NCBI GenBank assembly: GCA_014204635.1
Contig: JACHLS010000003.1
Coordinates: 62,001 to 126,000, forward strand
Reading direction: 5' to 3'
Length of the DNA: 64,000 bases
Origin: Sporosarcina luteola
Lineage (GTDB): Bacteria; Bacillota; Bacilli; Bacillales_A; Planococcaceae
Below, piece by piece: positions 9,164 to 18,238 of the stretch (position 1 is the first letter of the stretch; each line of letters starts with the position of its first letter). The notes below the pieces were generated by a model, which saw only the letters and a program-made list of their open reading frames with translations, was not told the DNA's origin and made no database searches. Made by a program: the position numbers and the translations under genes.

Positions 9164-10147
9164 TTATTTTGCCAGTTGGATATCCGCAGAATAAATTCCC
9201 CGAACTGATCCATCGTCCAGTTTCAACTCCAATAAGCCGTCTTGAGAGATGCCGATCGCCGTCCCCTCAATCGTTTCATTCAACATAACTGCGCGAACCC
9301 GCTTGCCAATCGTGTTGGAATAGCTCTCCCAAAGTAATTTAATCGGTTGAAACCCATTTTTCTCATACATTTTGGTATATAACTCCAAATAATAGAGGAT
9401 GGCTGCTACCAATCGGGAACGGTCGACCTCCTCGCCTGTTTCCTGTTTTAGAGACGTGGCAATTTCTTTCACTCCGTCAGGAAAGTCAGCCTCTTCTTGA
9501 TTCGCATTAATGCCCATTCCAAGAATGATCGCTTTAACCCGGTCCATATCCGCCTGCAATTCCGTTAGAATACCGGTCATTTTCTTTCCGTTTATCAAAA
9601 TATCGTTCGGCCATTTGATGGTCAGCTGGACATCGACCACTTCTTCGATTGCACGTACAATGGCAACCGCCGCCACAAGTGTCATTTGCGGGGCTTGCTG
9701 GGGCATAAGAGAAGGCCGGATGATCAAGCTCATCCAAATGCCTTTTCGGGCCGATGATGCCCAGGGACGTGATAGCCTTCCCTTGCCAGCCGTCTGCTCT
9801 TCCGCGATGATCAAAGTCCCGTCTTCAGCTCCATTTTGTGCTTCTTCATGTGCTATGAACTGGGTTGAAGGACAGCTTTCAAAGTACTGAATATGCCGGC
9901 CGTAACCGTCAGTCTTTAAATGGCGCTGGATCGCTGCAGCATTTACGACATCAGGCGTTTCCAACAAATAATATCCTTTTTTTCTGATTGTTCCGATTTG
10001 ATAGCCTTCGGACTCCAATTCCTTTATATATTTCCAGACTGCTGTCCGTGACACACCGAGCCGATCCGCCATTTCTTGGCCGGAAACTGGTGTCCCGCTG
10101 CTTGCCATCAATTGTTTTAAAATTTTATCTTTCCCTTTCAAACTCAT
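9164..10147 (-). CDS. birA: Bifunctional biotin-protein ligase and biotin repressor BirA
   Basis: Activates biotin as biotinyl-AMP and transfers it to carboxylase carrier proteins; with its DNA-binding domain it should also repress biotin genes. Residues about 5-65 are a winged helix (SGQEMADRLGVSRTAVWKYI). The catalytic part shows ESCPSTQ, the AMP-binding loop AGKGRLSRPWASS and KWPNDILINGKKMTGIL, and the C-terminal SH3-like domain ends with GIYSADIQL. At 327 residues it is full length. Its start overlaps the end of cca by 23 nt, so the two are in one operon. Confidence 0.95.
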   Translation of the reverse strand: MSLKGKDKILKQLMASSGTPVSGQEMADRLGVSRTAVWKYIKELESEGYQIGTIRKKGYYLLETPDVVNAAAIQRHLKTDGYGRHIQYFESCPSTQFIAHEEAQNGAEDGTLIIAEEQTAGKGRLSRPWASSARKGIWMSLIIRPSLMPQQAPQMTLVAAVAIVRAIEEVVDVQLTIKWPNDILINGKKMTGILTELQADMDRVKAIILGMGINANQEEADFPDGVKEIATSLKQETGEEVDRSRLVAAILYYLELYTKMYEKNGFQPIKLLWESYSNTIGKRVRAVMLNETIEGTAIGISQDGLLELKLDDGSVRGIYSADIQLAK

Positions 10148-11315
10148 CGAGAAACCATTCCTTTATCTCTTCTCTTTCGTTCAGGCAATCCCCTAGAATG
10201 ACTGCCTGTTCGATTTTATTCAACCATTCACCTACCCAACGGCCGCCTTTTTCTCCTGACCAGATCAAGAGGTCATTGCCCGTCATTGCTAATTCTTTTT
10301 TTGAACGAATTGGCAAAGCTGCGATTTTCCCTTTGATCTCATCCATCTCAATTGTAGCTTCGAGAGGATGCAGGCAATTAAAAATTGATTCCGCTGTTAA
10401 GAGGACTCGCTCACCGAATCGATAATAATCGACATTTGTATATAATCCCTTTTCTCTCATGTGAATTGCAGCATGAACAGATTGGAGATACGCTTTCTCT
10501 ACATTAGACAATTTATAGGCACGGCCAAGTTCAGCCGGTTCCAAGTTCCCTGCGATAAGAAAAGCGGCCCAGCCATCCAACGGTGATAGAAATGGCCCTT
10601 GCATACATGCTGTCATGAGTGCGGCTGGATAAGCGGGCAAATGCAAGCCGATCCCCGTCTCCTGAATATATTGAAATGCCTGTAACGGTTCTCTGCCGAG
10701 GAATAGCTTATCCCACTCCGCCTTCAAACGCTCCGCCGCTATATGGCGAATCTCATTAGCCAAAAGATCGATTGCATGACAAGTTGATTGTTCAATGGCA
10801 AAACCCAAGACAGCAGAAAAACGGATGGCACGGAACATCCGGAGAGCGTCTTCCCTAAATCTCTCTTCAGCATTTCCCACCGCTCGGATCAATCGGTTGG
10901 CTATGTCTTTTTTTCCGCCATAAGGATCAATCAGACTCCCGTCTAATGTAATTGCCATCGCATTCATCGTAAAATCTCTCCGTCGTAAATCTTCTTCCAA
11001 TGTTCTGACAAAATTCACTTCGTCTGGACGGCGATGGTCGGAATACGTCCCTTCCGTTCGATAGGTCGTCACTTCGATCGGTTCTCCTTCAAACAGGACA
11101 AGAACCGTACCGTGTTGGATTCCAACATCTACCGTATGCACAAAAACTTCTTTCACCTCTGCGGGAGTGGCAGACGTTGCTATATCGATATCTGAAGCCT
11201 CTTTTCCCAATAATAGATCCCGCACCGCACCACCGACAAAAACCGCTTCATATCCAGCTAAAAGCAGCTTTGAAACGACTCCTCTACTGGCAGTTGTCCC
11301 AAATGTATAGCTCAT
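10125..11315 (-). CDS. cca: CCA tRNA nucleotidyltransferase
   Basis: Adds or repairs the 3' CCA end of tRNAs. The class II nucleotidyltransferase head contains FVGGAVRDLLLGK and the metal-binding DxD in ASDIDIATSA, followed by RRDFTMNAMAI and the DPYGGKKDI flexible loop. The helical neck/body follows. The 396 residues match Bacillus-type CCA-adding enzymes, which add both C and A. GGCGGAGAGAAA precedes the ATG at 11315. It overlaps bshA by 4 nt (ATGA) at its start and birA by 23 nt at its end. Confidence 0.95.
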   Translation of the reverse strand: MSYTFGTTASRGVVSKLLLAGYEAVFVGGAVRDLLLGKEASDIDIATSATPAEVKEVFVHTVDVGIQHGTVLVLFEGEPIEVTTYRTEGTYSDHRRPDEVNFVRTLEEDLRRRDFTMNAMAITLDGSLIDPYGGKKDIANRLIRAVGNAEERFREDALRMFRAIRFSAVLGFAIEQSTCHAIDLLANEIRHIAAERLKAEWDKLFLGREPLQAFQYIQETGIGLHLPAYPAALMTACMQGPFLSPLDGWAAFLIAGNLEPAELGRAYKLSNVEKAYLQSVHAAIHMREKGLYTNVDYYRFGERVLLTAESIFNCLHPLEATIEMDEIKGKIAALPIRSKKELAMTGNDLLIWSGEKGGRWVGEWLNKIEQAVILGDCLNEREEIKEWFLDEFERER

Positions 11316-12445
11316 TTTCTCTCCGCCATTTCATAGTAAAGGGTTTCATAACGTTCGACAATGGAGTCCGACCTAAAACGTAATGGAACAGTTTGCAATG
11401 CATTCTGCCTGAATACTTGGTGCAATGATGCATCCCGTAAGAGGCTTAGGGCTTTATCCGCCACCTGCTGCGTGTCGCCTACTTCCACCAGAAAACCGTT
11501 CACGCCATCTTCCACAACTTCCGGAATGCCGCCGATGTTGGTAGCGATTGCCGGTACTCCGCATGCAAACCCTTCAAGCAACACTAGCCCAAAGGCTTCT
11601 TTCTCTGACAACAGGAGCATAATATCGCTGATTGACAGCAACTCGGGCAAATCATCTCGTTTCCCTGTGAAGATGACATCCTCTAACAAACCAGCCGCGC
11701 TGACCAAGTCAAAGGCATGCTTCCATTCCGGCCCTTCTCCGACAAGAAGGAGCTTCGCTTTTTCTTGCCTCCGGATCAAACGGAAACTTTCAATAATATC
11801 AGGGATCCGTTTCACCTTTCGGAAGTTGGAGATATGAATCAGCACTTTGTCCTCTCGTCCAATCCCCAGCTTCTCTTTTAATCCTGGTGCTTCGACCGGC
11901 TTATATTTCTCTTCATCTATGAAATTGTAAATGGTGCTGATTTCACTTGTTGGTTGAATCAGTTCCAGCGTCTCCTGCCGCAATGACTCGGATACGGCTG
12001 TTGTCACATTGGATTTATCGATACCGTAACGGAGCGTGTTCCGGAGCGCTGGGTCATGGCCAAGCACAGTCACGTCCGTACCATGCAATGTCGTGATTAC
12101 ACCGATGTCCGAATTTGCCATATCTTTCGCCAGGGCTGCCGAAATCGCATGAGGAACCGCGTAATGCACATGCAAAAGATCCAGCTGTTCCGATTCAATT
12201 ACTTGCGCAATGCGGTTGGCAAGGGCAATGTCGTATGGTGGATATTTGAATACTGCATATCCATCTATTTTCACTTCATGGAAGTGTATGTTCGGATGCA
12301 TGTCTAGCAGTCTGAACGGTTTGCTGGACGTTATGTAATGCAATTCGTGTCCTCTTTCGGCCATTTTCAAACCAAGTTCCGTCGCGACGACACCAGACCC
12401 TCCAAGCGAAGGATAACAGATGACTCCCACTTTTAATCTTCTCAA
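11312..12445 (-). CDS. bshA: N-acetyl-alpha-D-glucosaminyl L-malate synthase (bacillithiol synthesis step 1)
   Basis: GT4-family glycosyltransferase that couples UDP-GlcNAc to L-malate. The GT-B fold is visible: N-terminal GGSGVVATELGLKMAERGHE, HVHYAVPHA, LHGTDVTVLG, and the C-terminal donor-site EKEAFGLVLLEGFACGVP (EX7E motif) with ATNIGGIPEVV. The start appears to be a TTG at 12445, preceded by AGAGGGGTG. In B. subtilis bshB1 and mgsA lie between bshA and dapB; both are absent here. Bacillithiol use is supported by ypdA at 45456-46439. Confidence 0.93.
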   Translation of the reverse strand: MRRLKVGVICYPSLGGSGVVATELGLKMAERGHELHYITSSKPFRLLDMHPNIHFHEVKIDGYAVFKYPPYDIALANRIAQVIESEQLDLLHVHYAVPHAISAALAKDMANSDIGVITTLHGTDVTVLGHDPALRNTLRYGIDKSNVTTAVSESLRQETLELIQPTSEISTIYNFIDEEKYKPVEAPGLKEKLGIGREDKVLIHISNFRKVKRIPDIIESFRLIRRQEKAKLLLVGEGPEWKHAFDLVSAAGLLEDVIFTGKRDDLPELLSISDIMLLLSEKEAFGLVLLEGFACGVPAIATNIGGIPEVVEDGVNGFLVEVGDTQQVADKALSLLRDASLHQVFRQNALQTVPLRFRSDSIVERYETLYYEMAERK

Positions 12446-12484
12446 ATGACAACACCCCTCTCAAAAGCAGCTGGAACGCTTGCT

Positions 12485-13285
12485 TTAATCTATAATCTCT
12501 TCTAAGCCATAGATCAAATCTGACCGGCCTACTACGTGCCGAATCGCCATAATGATCCCCGGCATGAAACTATTGCGGTCGAATGAATCATGGCGAATGG
12601 TAAGCAATTCACCCTCACCGCCAAGAAGTACTTGTTGATGGGCGAGCAGTCCAGGCAGCCGGACGCTGTGAATTTTCATGCCTTCCACGTCTCCGCCCCT
12701 TGCTCCTGTTAAATGTTCCTGCTCTTCCGGATGCCCTTGAATATGTGCGGGTCTTACACTTTTAATCATATTAGCTGTTTTCACAGCAGTCCCGGAAGGA
12801 GCATCCAATTTTCGGTCGTGATGCATTTCAATGATTTCGATATCTCCTAAATAACGGGCTGCTTGCGCAGCGAATTTCATCATCAAGACAGCTCCGATTG
12901 AAAAGTTAGGAGCGATAATCGCCCCCATGCCAGTTTCCTCCACTAATTCGGAAATAGCATGTAACTCCTCCTCCGTTAAACCGGAAGTTCCCACAACGGG
13001 ATGGATGCCGAGCTTAATGGCCTCTTTCACATTACTAAATACCGCATCAGGATCAGTCACGTCTAATAGAACATCCGGTTTCACTTCGTTCGCCAACTCG
13101 GCTAAAGAGGTATAAATCGGAATGCCTTCCTGACCGTTGGTAATCAAGGAGCCATTGATAAATTTCCCTTTATGCTTATAATCCAATGCGGCTACAACTT
13201 CCGCATCCATCGCTTCTTCAATCGCTTTCCTGGCAGTCGTGCCCATCCTGCCTCTGGCACCGGCTATTGCCACTTTGATTGTCAT
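12485..13285 (-). CDS. dapB: 4-hydroxy-tetrahydrodipicolinate reductase
   Basis: Makes tetrahydrodipicolinate for lysine, diaminopimelate and, in spore formers, dipicolinate. The N-terminal dinucleotide fold has AGARGRMGTTARKAI; the substrate-binding part has EMHHDRKLDAPSGTA and GARGGDVEGMKIHSVRLPG. At 266 residues it is full length. AAAGGAGG precedes the ATG, and the start overlaps the stop of the MazG-like gene by 4 nt (ATGA), showing tight coupling. Confidence 0.96.
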   Translation of the reverse strand: MTIKVAIAGARGRMGTTARKAIEEAMDAEVVAALDYKHKGKFINGSLITNGQEGIPIYTSLAELANEVKPDVLLDVTDPDAVFSNVKEAIKLGIHPVVGTSGLTEEELHAISELVEETGMGAIIAPNFSIGAVLMMKFAAQAARYLGDIEIIEMHHDRKLDAPSGTAVKTANMIKSVRPAHIQGHPEEQEHLTGARGGDVEGMKIHSVRLPGLLAHQQVLLGGEGELLTIRHDSFDRNSFMPGIIMAIRHVVGRSDLIYGLEEIID

Positions 13286-13620
13286 TGCAAATCCTCCTTT
13301 TTTGTCCAGCGGTCTGCGTCCCGATGTTTAAATTTGTCCAAAACTGTACTAAGAGACTGTTCCAGATCAATACCTTGCGAATTCGCAAAACAGATGAGGA
13401 CAAATAATAAATCACCTGTCTCCTCAGCTAACGACTTAACAGCTTCTGTCCCTTTTTTCTTTTTCATACCGTACACATGCTGGACTTCCCTCGATAATTC
13501 CCCTAATTCCTCCGTGAGACGTGCCAGTAATTCCATTGGCGGAAAATACCCTTCTTTAAAGCCACTTATGTATTGATCTACGTCATCTTGCATTTGTTTC
13601 ATCGTTTTTACATGTTCCAT
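13282..13620 (-). CDS. MazG-like nucleotide pyrophosphohydrolase (YpjD family)
   Basis: Small all-alpha NTP-PPase of the MazG superfamily, 112 residues. The metal-binding pattern is ExxE...ExxD, seen in LTEELGELSREV and LAEETGDLLFVL, and a basic KKKK stretch lies between. It probably hydrolyses aberrant dNTPs, but its substrate is unknown. GGAGGGAG lies upstream of the ATG at 13620. It is the first gene of the transcript leading into dapB, as ypjD is in B. subtilis, and is divergent from the YitT gene. Confidence 0.87.
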   Translation of the reverse strand: MEHVKTMKQMQDDVDQYISGFKEGYFPPMELLARLTEELGELSREVQHVYGMKKKKGTEAVKSLAEETGDLLFVLICFANSQGIDLEQSLSTVLDKFKHRDADRWTKKEDLQ

Positions 13621-13666
13621 TTGCGTCTACTCCCTCCATTTGATATCGTATTCATTCAAGAGGCTG

Positions 13667-13695
13667 TTGTCAAAAAATGAAGAATCGTCGATAAT
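13667..13695 (+). promoter_or_regulatory. Sigma-A promoter for the YitT-family gene
   Basis: TTGTCA (13667-13672), a 17-bp spacer and GATAAT (13690-13695) form a good housekeeping promoter. It is about 40 nt upstream of the plus-strand start at 13734 and is one of the best promoters in the window. Confidence 0.7.
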
Positions 13696-13733
13696 AATAT
13701 AGTTAGTATTCAACAGGAAAGGCGGGACAAAGG

Positions 13734-14606
13734 TTGTTGGCCGGCATAAAATTCAAAAATATCTTCTTCATTATTCTCGGAGCTGCCATATTCAGCTTTG
13801 GACTGGTTCATTTCAATATTCAACATGAGTTGGCAGAGGGAGGATTCACGGGCATCACCCTCATTTTGCTCTTTGCTTTCCATTGGGATCCGGCGATAAT
13901 GAACCTCGTACTTAACATTCCGATGTTTGCTCTCGGTTGGAAATTGCTCGGTCGTCGATCTTTTATTTATACGATTATCGGTACGTTATCCGTTTCCGTA
14001 TTCCTAAAAGTATTCATGAAATATCAAGTTGATATCCATCTGGAAGGAGATATGTTTCTCGTCGCCTTGTTTGCCGGTGTCTTCATAGGCATCGGTCTTG
14101 GGATCATCTTCCGGTTCGGAGGAACGACTGGCGGAGTGGATATTATCGCGCGCCTCGGCCACAAGTACAAGGGCTGGAGCATGGGACGCACAATGTTCAT
14201 GTTTGACGCGGGTGTCATTGCCGTCTCGTGGCTTGTCTACTTAGATCATCGTTCTGTCATGTATACACTTGTCGCCTTGTTTGTCGGGGCACGTGTGATC
14301 GATTTTGTTCAGGAAGGGGCCTACGCCGCGCGGGGAGCCTTCATCATATCAGATCACCAGAATGCCATTGCGACTAAAATTGCAGTTGACATGGAACGCG
14401 GTGTGACAGTGTTTAGAGGTTATGGCCATTTCACCAGATCTGACCGCGAAATCTTATATTGTGTCGTTGGCAAAAATGAATTGATGCGTTTAAAAAACAT
14501 CGTCAACTCTGTCGATCCGCATGCTTTCGTATCGGTTACGGAGGTTCATGACGTATTAGGTGAAGGATTTACACTGGACGATCAGAAACAACCTTTGGAA
14601 AAGTAG
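13734..14606 (+). CDS. YitT-family multi-pass membrane protein with C-terminal DUF2179 domain
   Basis: Membrane protein of unknown function, 290 residues. Five to six hydrophobic segments span residues about 8-200; the characteristic HELAEGGFTGITLIL and FRFGGTTGGVDIIARL stretches are present. A cytoplasmic DUF2179 domain (about 220-280, GVTVFRGYGHFTRSDREIL) follows. The start is a TTG at 13734 or the adjacent TTG at 13737, behind GGAAAGGCGG. It corresponds to YpjC of B. subtilis by position. It is one of few plus-strand genes and has its own promoter and terminator. Transport activity is only inferred for this family. Confidence 0.88.
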   Translation: MLAGIKFKNIFFIILGAAIFSFGLVHFNIQHELAEGGFTGITLILLFAFHWDPAIMNLVLNIPMFALGWKLLGRRSFIYTIIGTLSVSVFLKVFMKYQVDIHLEGDMFLVALFAGVFIGIGLGIIFRFGGTTGGVDIIARLGHKYKGWSMGRTMFMFDAGVIAVSWLVYLDHRSVMYTLVALFVGARVIDFVQEGAYAARGAFIISDHQNAIATKIAVDMERGVTVFRGYGHFTRSDREILYCVVGKNELMRLKNIVNSVDPHAFVSVTEVHDVLGEGFTLDDQKQPLEK

Positions 14607-14613
14607 TCAAAAA

Positions 14614-14646
14614 AAACCGTCTTTACGAGTCGTAAGGACGGTTTTT
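14614..14646. terminator. Bidirectional terminator between convergent genes
   Basis: A 14-bp stem (AAACCGTCTTTACG with CGTAAGGACGGTTT, one wobble) is flanked by A- and T-runs, so it can stop both the plus-strand YitT gene and the minus-strand metallopeptidase gene. Confidence 0.85.
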
Positions 14647-14652
14647 CTGTCG

Positions 14653-15324
14653 TCAATCGTTCCGGTTTGTGAAAATCAAGACAAGACGGAGCAATTCAAG
14701 CACAGCTACTGCAGTTGCAGCAACATATGTCATTGCCGCTGCGCTCAGCACTTTCTTCGCATGCGGCTCTTCTTCATTCCGAATAATGCCCAGTTCAACA
14801 ATTTGATTCATCGCGCGGCTGGAAGCATTGAACTCCACTGGCAATGTGACAATCTGGAACAGTACACCGACAGCCATTAACAGGATACCGATGCCGAGAA
14901 GCGAATTCATACTCTGTGCGACCAAACCAATTATAATGAAAATCCAAGAAGCGTTTGAAGTAATATTAGCGACCGGAGCCAACCGATGACGGAATCGCAA
15001 GAAAGCATAGGCTTCCTTGTCCTGGATGGCATGGCCCACTTCGTGCGCTGCTACAGCAGTTCCTGCCACTGAAGCTTCATGATAGTTTTGTGGAGAGAGC
15101 GCCACGATTTTCGTAAGTGGATTGTAGTGATCGCTTAAGAACCCTTTGCTCTCCACTACTTTTACATCATGAAGACCATTATGATCTAATATCATTCGAG
15201 CCACTTCTGCTCCTGTCATGCCGGAAGTCGAGCGGATTCTTACATATTTATTATACGTACTTTTCACTTTGAACTGAGCATACAGCGGCAACAACATGAT
15301 GACGCCCATATAAACCCAAAACAT
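14653..15324 (-). CDS. Zinc-dependent membrane metallopeptidase, YugP family
   Basis: Integral membrane metalloprotease-like protein of 223 residues. The zinc motif HEXXH is seen in VAAHEVGHAIQDKEAY. Hydrophobic segments lie at the N terminus (FWVYMGVIMLLPLYA), in the middle (IFIIIGLVAQS with LGIGILLMAVGVLFQ) and at the C terminus (ATAVAVLELLRLVLIF). FNASSRAM between them is also typical of the family. GGGGAGG precedes the ATG at 15324. Its substrate is unknown. In B. subtilis yugP is elsewhere, so this location is a local difference. Confidence 0.85.
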   Translation of the reverse strand: MFWVYMGVIMLLPLYAQFKVKSTYNKYVRIRSTSGMTGAEVARMILDHNGLHDVKVVESKGFLSDHYNPLTKIVALSPQNYHEASVAGTAVAAHEVGHAIQDKEAYAFLRFRHRLAPVANITSNASWIFIIIGLVAQSMNSLLGIGILLMAVGVLFQIVTLPVEFNASSRAMNQIVELGIIRNEEEPHAKKVLSAAAMTYVAATAVAVLELLRLVLIFTNRND

Positions 15325-15392
15325 CTTCGTTTCCTCCCCTTTCTCTATACTTCTATTTTATATGCCTCGCATGCCCGCCGCAACTTTTACGT

Positions 15393-15998
15393 CTATCCAT
15401 TTACAAGCTTGGTCCTTTTCTTCCATACATAATAAGCTATGGTTATACAGCCAATGGACAACCAAAAAGTGAAATAACCGATGCGGTCCATATGGCGCAT
15501 CAAATCATAATAGATCGGCATTTGCTTAAAGACGTAATCTATCACGTCATTATGGAGAGTCCAGATGGACGCGATCACTATATGTTTGAATTGAAAACGA
15601 TAAAACGGAATATAGAGGATCGCTTGCAATGCCATGGCAAAATGGGAAACGACCAACATCCATCCGGCCCACCCGATCGAACCGACCTCGGCCAATGTCA
15701 GCAAATTCATGACAACAGCCCACAGCCCGTATTTGACCAAAGTGATCAACGCCAATGCTTCGACCAATTTAAAATTCCTGCCAATCAGCCATGCGAAAAG
15801 CGCCAAGCAAAAGAATAAACTGGCAGTCGGACTATCAGGAACGAAGATCCAAAATATTGGATTTGTTATTTCAAGCTGCCACATATACCAGTCATATCCA
15901 TATACAGTTCCGATAATATTGACAAACAGTAAAATCCATAAAAACGATTTGTTTGACAATACGAGCCAAACCATAGTTTTTAGCGTATTCAATGACAT
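15393..15998 (-). CDS. DUF1405 multi-pass membrane protein (YpjA-like)
   Basis: Function unknown. The 201-residue protein has about six hydrophobic segments and DUF1405 features such as NIIGTVYGYDWY, VPDSPTASLFF and LVKYGLWAVVMN. The ATG at 15998 sits immediately behind GGAGAG, so the TTG two codons on (15992) is an equally likely start. It lies downstream of qcrABC, where B. subtilis has ypjA, but the strong terminator at 16092-16125 should separate them. Confidence 0.8.
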   Translation of the reverse strand: MSLNTLKTMVWLVLSNKSFLWILLFVNIIGTVYGYDWYMWQLEITNPIFWIFVPDSPTASLFFCLALFAWLIGRNFKLVEALALITLVKYGLWAVVMNLLTLAEVGSIGWAGWMLVVSHFAMALQAILYIPFYRFQFKHIVIASIWTLHNDVIDYVFKQMPIYYDLMRHMDRIGYFTFWLSIGCITIAYYVWKKRTKLVNG

Positions 15999-16091
15999 CT
16001 CTCCAAACAGGCATAGTATGTATATAGAGCAGTTGTTTACGCAATCATGTTCGTGTAATCAATGTAAGCTTTTTATTGTTTTGATTCATGC

Positions 16092-16125
16092 TAATAAAAA
16101 AAGAGTCAGTCGCCTGACTCTTTTT
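16092..16125 (-). terminator. Terminator after qcrC
   Basis: A perfect 12-bp stem (AAAAAGAGTCAG / CTGACTCTTTTT) has a 4-nt loop and a T-run on the minus strand, 3 nt after the qcrC stop. Confidence 0.88.
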
Positions 16126-16127
16126 AA

Positions 16128-16892
16128 TTATTCTTGATTTAGTCCTTCAATGAATTCCGCAAGAACTTGCAAGTCTTCATCCGATCCTGTCCATTGCCCA
16201 GCAGGCATGTCGCCAATCCCGTTATGTGCAATGTCAATAATCTCATCAGCTGTCAAACCTGTATTGCTCAAGGCCGGCCCTAGAGCGCCTTGGAAAGCAT
16301 CTCCGTGACAGTTAATACAAGAAGATCCCGAATAAATTTGGTACCCTTCCGAGTTTTCATCGAATTCAACTTCATCCACGATGGCACCTTGTGCTTTCGC
16401 TTTTTCCCAGTCATGGTTCACGACAGATTCCCATGTCAAATAGAAAATCGCTGCGAAAGCAAGTAGCATAAATCCTGTTGGAAGCGGGCGTTTGAATGGA
16501 CGACGCTCTTTGGACGTGTCCATAAATGGAACTAGCATTAGCGCTCCCACAGCAAGACCAGGTATGATAATAGCTCCGATGACATTGTATGGTCCGGACG
16601 CAAATTCATACTTCAGTAACTGGTACATGAATAGGAAATACCAGTCAGGAACAGGGATGTACGTTGTATCCGTCGGATCGGCTTGACGCTCAAGCGGAGA
16701 CGGATGGGCAACCGTAACAATAAGATATCCGATAAGGAAAACAGCTCCAACCATCCACTCCTTCAATAGGAAGTTTGGCCAGAAAGCCTCTGTTTTACCA
16801 GGATATTCTGAGTAGTCTTTTGGGACATTGGGTTTCCGAGTTGCAGAAATCCGGGAATCCCCAACAAATTTCATACCTTTTCCGCGATGCAT
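16128..16892 (-). CDS. qcrC: Menaquinol:cytochrome c reductase, cytochrome b/c subunit QcrC
   Basis: Subunit of the Bacillus-type b6c complex. It fuses a subunit IV-like membrane part to a C-terminal cytochrome c domain. The N-terminal MHRGKGMKFVGDSRI is a family hallmark. Membrane segments follow (WMVGAVFLIGYLIVTVAHP and further helices), with the PDWYFLF motif. The haem c site is SCINCHGDAF near residue 198. The protein has 254 residues. Haem attachment would need the ResABC system encoded at 58438-61832. Last gene of qcrABC. Confidence 0.97.
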   Translation of the reverse strand: MHRGKGMKFVGDSRISATRKPNVPKDYSEYPGKTEAFWPNFLLKEWMVGAVFLIGYLIVTVAHPSPLERQADPTDTTYIPVPDWYFLFMYQLLKYEFASGPYNVIGAIIIPGLAVGALMLVPFMDTSKERRPFKRPLPTGFMLLAFAAIFYLTWESVVNHDWEKAKAQGAIVDEVEFDENSEGYQIYSGSSCINCHGDAFQGALGPALSNTGLTADEIIDIAHNGIGDMPAGQWTGSDEDLQVLAEFIEGLNQE

Positions 16893-16938
16893 TTTGTCCC
16901 CTCCTTATTCTAAATATAAGACAAACAACATCTAAATC

Positions 16939-17613
16939 TTATAGTGGTCCAGAAATACCTTGTCTTCTGATCATGATAAAGTGCGCTGCAAGCAACCCAA
17001 GCAAAGCAGCTGGCAAGAAGAATACATGAATCGCGAAGAAACGTGTTAATGTTTGAGCACCTAGAATCGTCGAATCTCCCGCCAGGAGAATCTTGATCTG
17101 CTCGCCGATAAACGGAACGGATGCTGCGATTTCGATACCTACTTTAGTAGCGAATAACGCTTTCATATCCCATGGCAATAAGTAACCTGTGAAACCAAGA
17201 CCTAACATGACGACGAAAATAAGCACGCCGACGATCCAGTTTAGTTCACGAGGTTTCTTATAAGAACCTGTAAAGAATACACGCAGCGTATGTAGGAACA
17301 TCATGACAATAACAAGCGACGCTCCCCAGTGGTGCATCCCACGCACAATCTCACCGAATGCAACTTCATTTTGAAGGTAGTAGACGGATTTCCATGCATT
17401 TTCGATGTCCGGAGTATAATACATTGTCAAGAACATACCGGATAAGATCTGAATGACCGTTACGAAAAATGTCAAACCTCCGAAACAATAAATGAATGCG
17501 GAAAAATGATGTGCAGGGTTTACGTGCTCAGGTACTTCGTGGTCTGCAATATCACGCCATATCGGGGTGATATCCAACCGTTCATCAACCCAATCATAAA
17601 TTTTATTTAGCAC
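16939..17613 (-). CDS. qcrB: Menaquinol:cytochrome c reductase, cytochrome b6 subunit QcrB
   Basis: Haem b subunit of the quinol-oxidising complex, 224 residues with four membrane helices. Haem ligands lie in MHHWGASLVIVMMFLHTLR and in RFFAIHVFFLP. LGFTGYLLPWDMKA is the quinol-site region. A GTG at 17613 is the start, since it follows AAGGGGG with good spacing and gives the exact family length beginning MLNKIYDW. Confidence 0.97.
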   Translation of the reverse strand: MLNKIYDWVDERLDITPIWRDIADHEVPEHVNPAHHFSAFIYCFGGLTFFVTVIQILSGMFLTMYYTPDIENAWKSVYYLQNEVAFGEIVRGMHHWGASLVIVMMFLHTLRVFFTGSYKKPRELNWIVGVLIFVVMLGLGFTGYLLPWDMKALFATKVGIEIAASVPFIGEQIKILLAGDSTILGAQTLTRFFAIHVFFLPAALLGLLAAHFIMIRRQGISGPL

Positions 17614-17635
17614 TTCGGTCGTACCCCCTTACATT

Positions 17636-18136
17636 TTAAACTAATGTGTTTGGAACAGTTTTACCAAGATGAACATAACCATCCACTACTTGGACCTGAT
17701 ATTCATCAAGCGGACCTAGCGGCGGAGTTCCAGGTACGTTCTTCCCATTTTTCTCGTAACGTCCAGCGTGGCAAGGGCAGAAAAATTCGTTTTTATGATT
17801 GTCCCCTTCCCAGTTCACTGTGCATCCAAGATGCTTACAGACAGGAGAAAGCGCGATGACTTGATCGCCTTCTTTATAGACCCAAGCGGTATTTGAGACG
17901 TCGGATTTGTACCAAGCATCTTTCCGGTCTTTGATCGTAAAGTCGACACGTACCGGCACATCAGTCAATTCATCGGCTTTTTGCGAGGTTGCAATAAAAT
18001 CCCCGTCACTTTTCGCTTGCAATACCGGGTCGACCGCAAAACGGATCATCGGCATCACTGCTGCCGAAACCATGAATCCACCGACGCCCATCAAGGAATA
18101 GCTTAGGAATTGGCGTCTTGACACTTTGCTGCTCAT
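17636..18136 (-). CDS. qcrA: Menaquinol:cytochrome c reductase Rieske iron-sulfur subunit QcrA
   Basis: Rieske [2Fe-2S] protein that passes electrons from menaquinol to cytochrome c. The N terminus carries a Tat-like SRRQFLSYSLMG signal followed by a hydrophobic anchor, so folding before export is expected. The cluster ligands are in the two boxes CKHLGC and CPCHAG. The protein has 166 residues, and GGAGGG precedes the ATG at 18136. First gene of qcrABC; upstream lies a 270-nt AT-rich region before ypiF. Confidence 0.96.
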   Translation of the reverse strand: MSSKVSRRQFLSYSLMGVGGFMVSAAVMPMIRFAVDPVLQAKSDGDFIATSQKADELTDVPVRVDFTIKDRKDAWYKSDVSNTAWVYKEGDQVIALSPVCKHLGCTVNWEGDNHKNEFFCPCHAGRYEKNGKNVPGTPPLGPLDEYQVQVVDGYVHLGKTVPNTLV

Positions 18137-18209
18137 CAGTTTCCCTCCTCTAACTCCAAAATCAGTCCAACGGACATACTATTGCTAATTGTAATACTAG
18201 GACATATCT

Positions 18210-18238
18210 ATGATATATCAATATTGCCGTAAATTCAA
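18210..18238 (-). promoter_or_regulatory. Candidate promoter for qcrABC
   Basis: On the minus strand TTGAAT, 17 bp and TATCAT lie about 75-100 nt upstream of qcrA. The surrounding 18137-18407 region is otherwise non-coding and AT-rich. A second possible pair (TTGATA with AGTATT) overlaps it, so the assignment is tentative. Confidence 0.4.
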
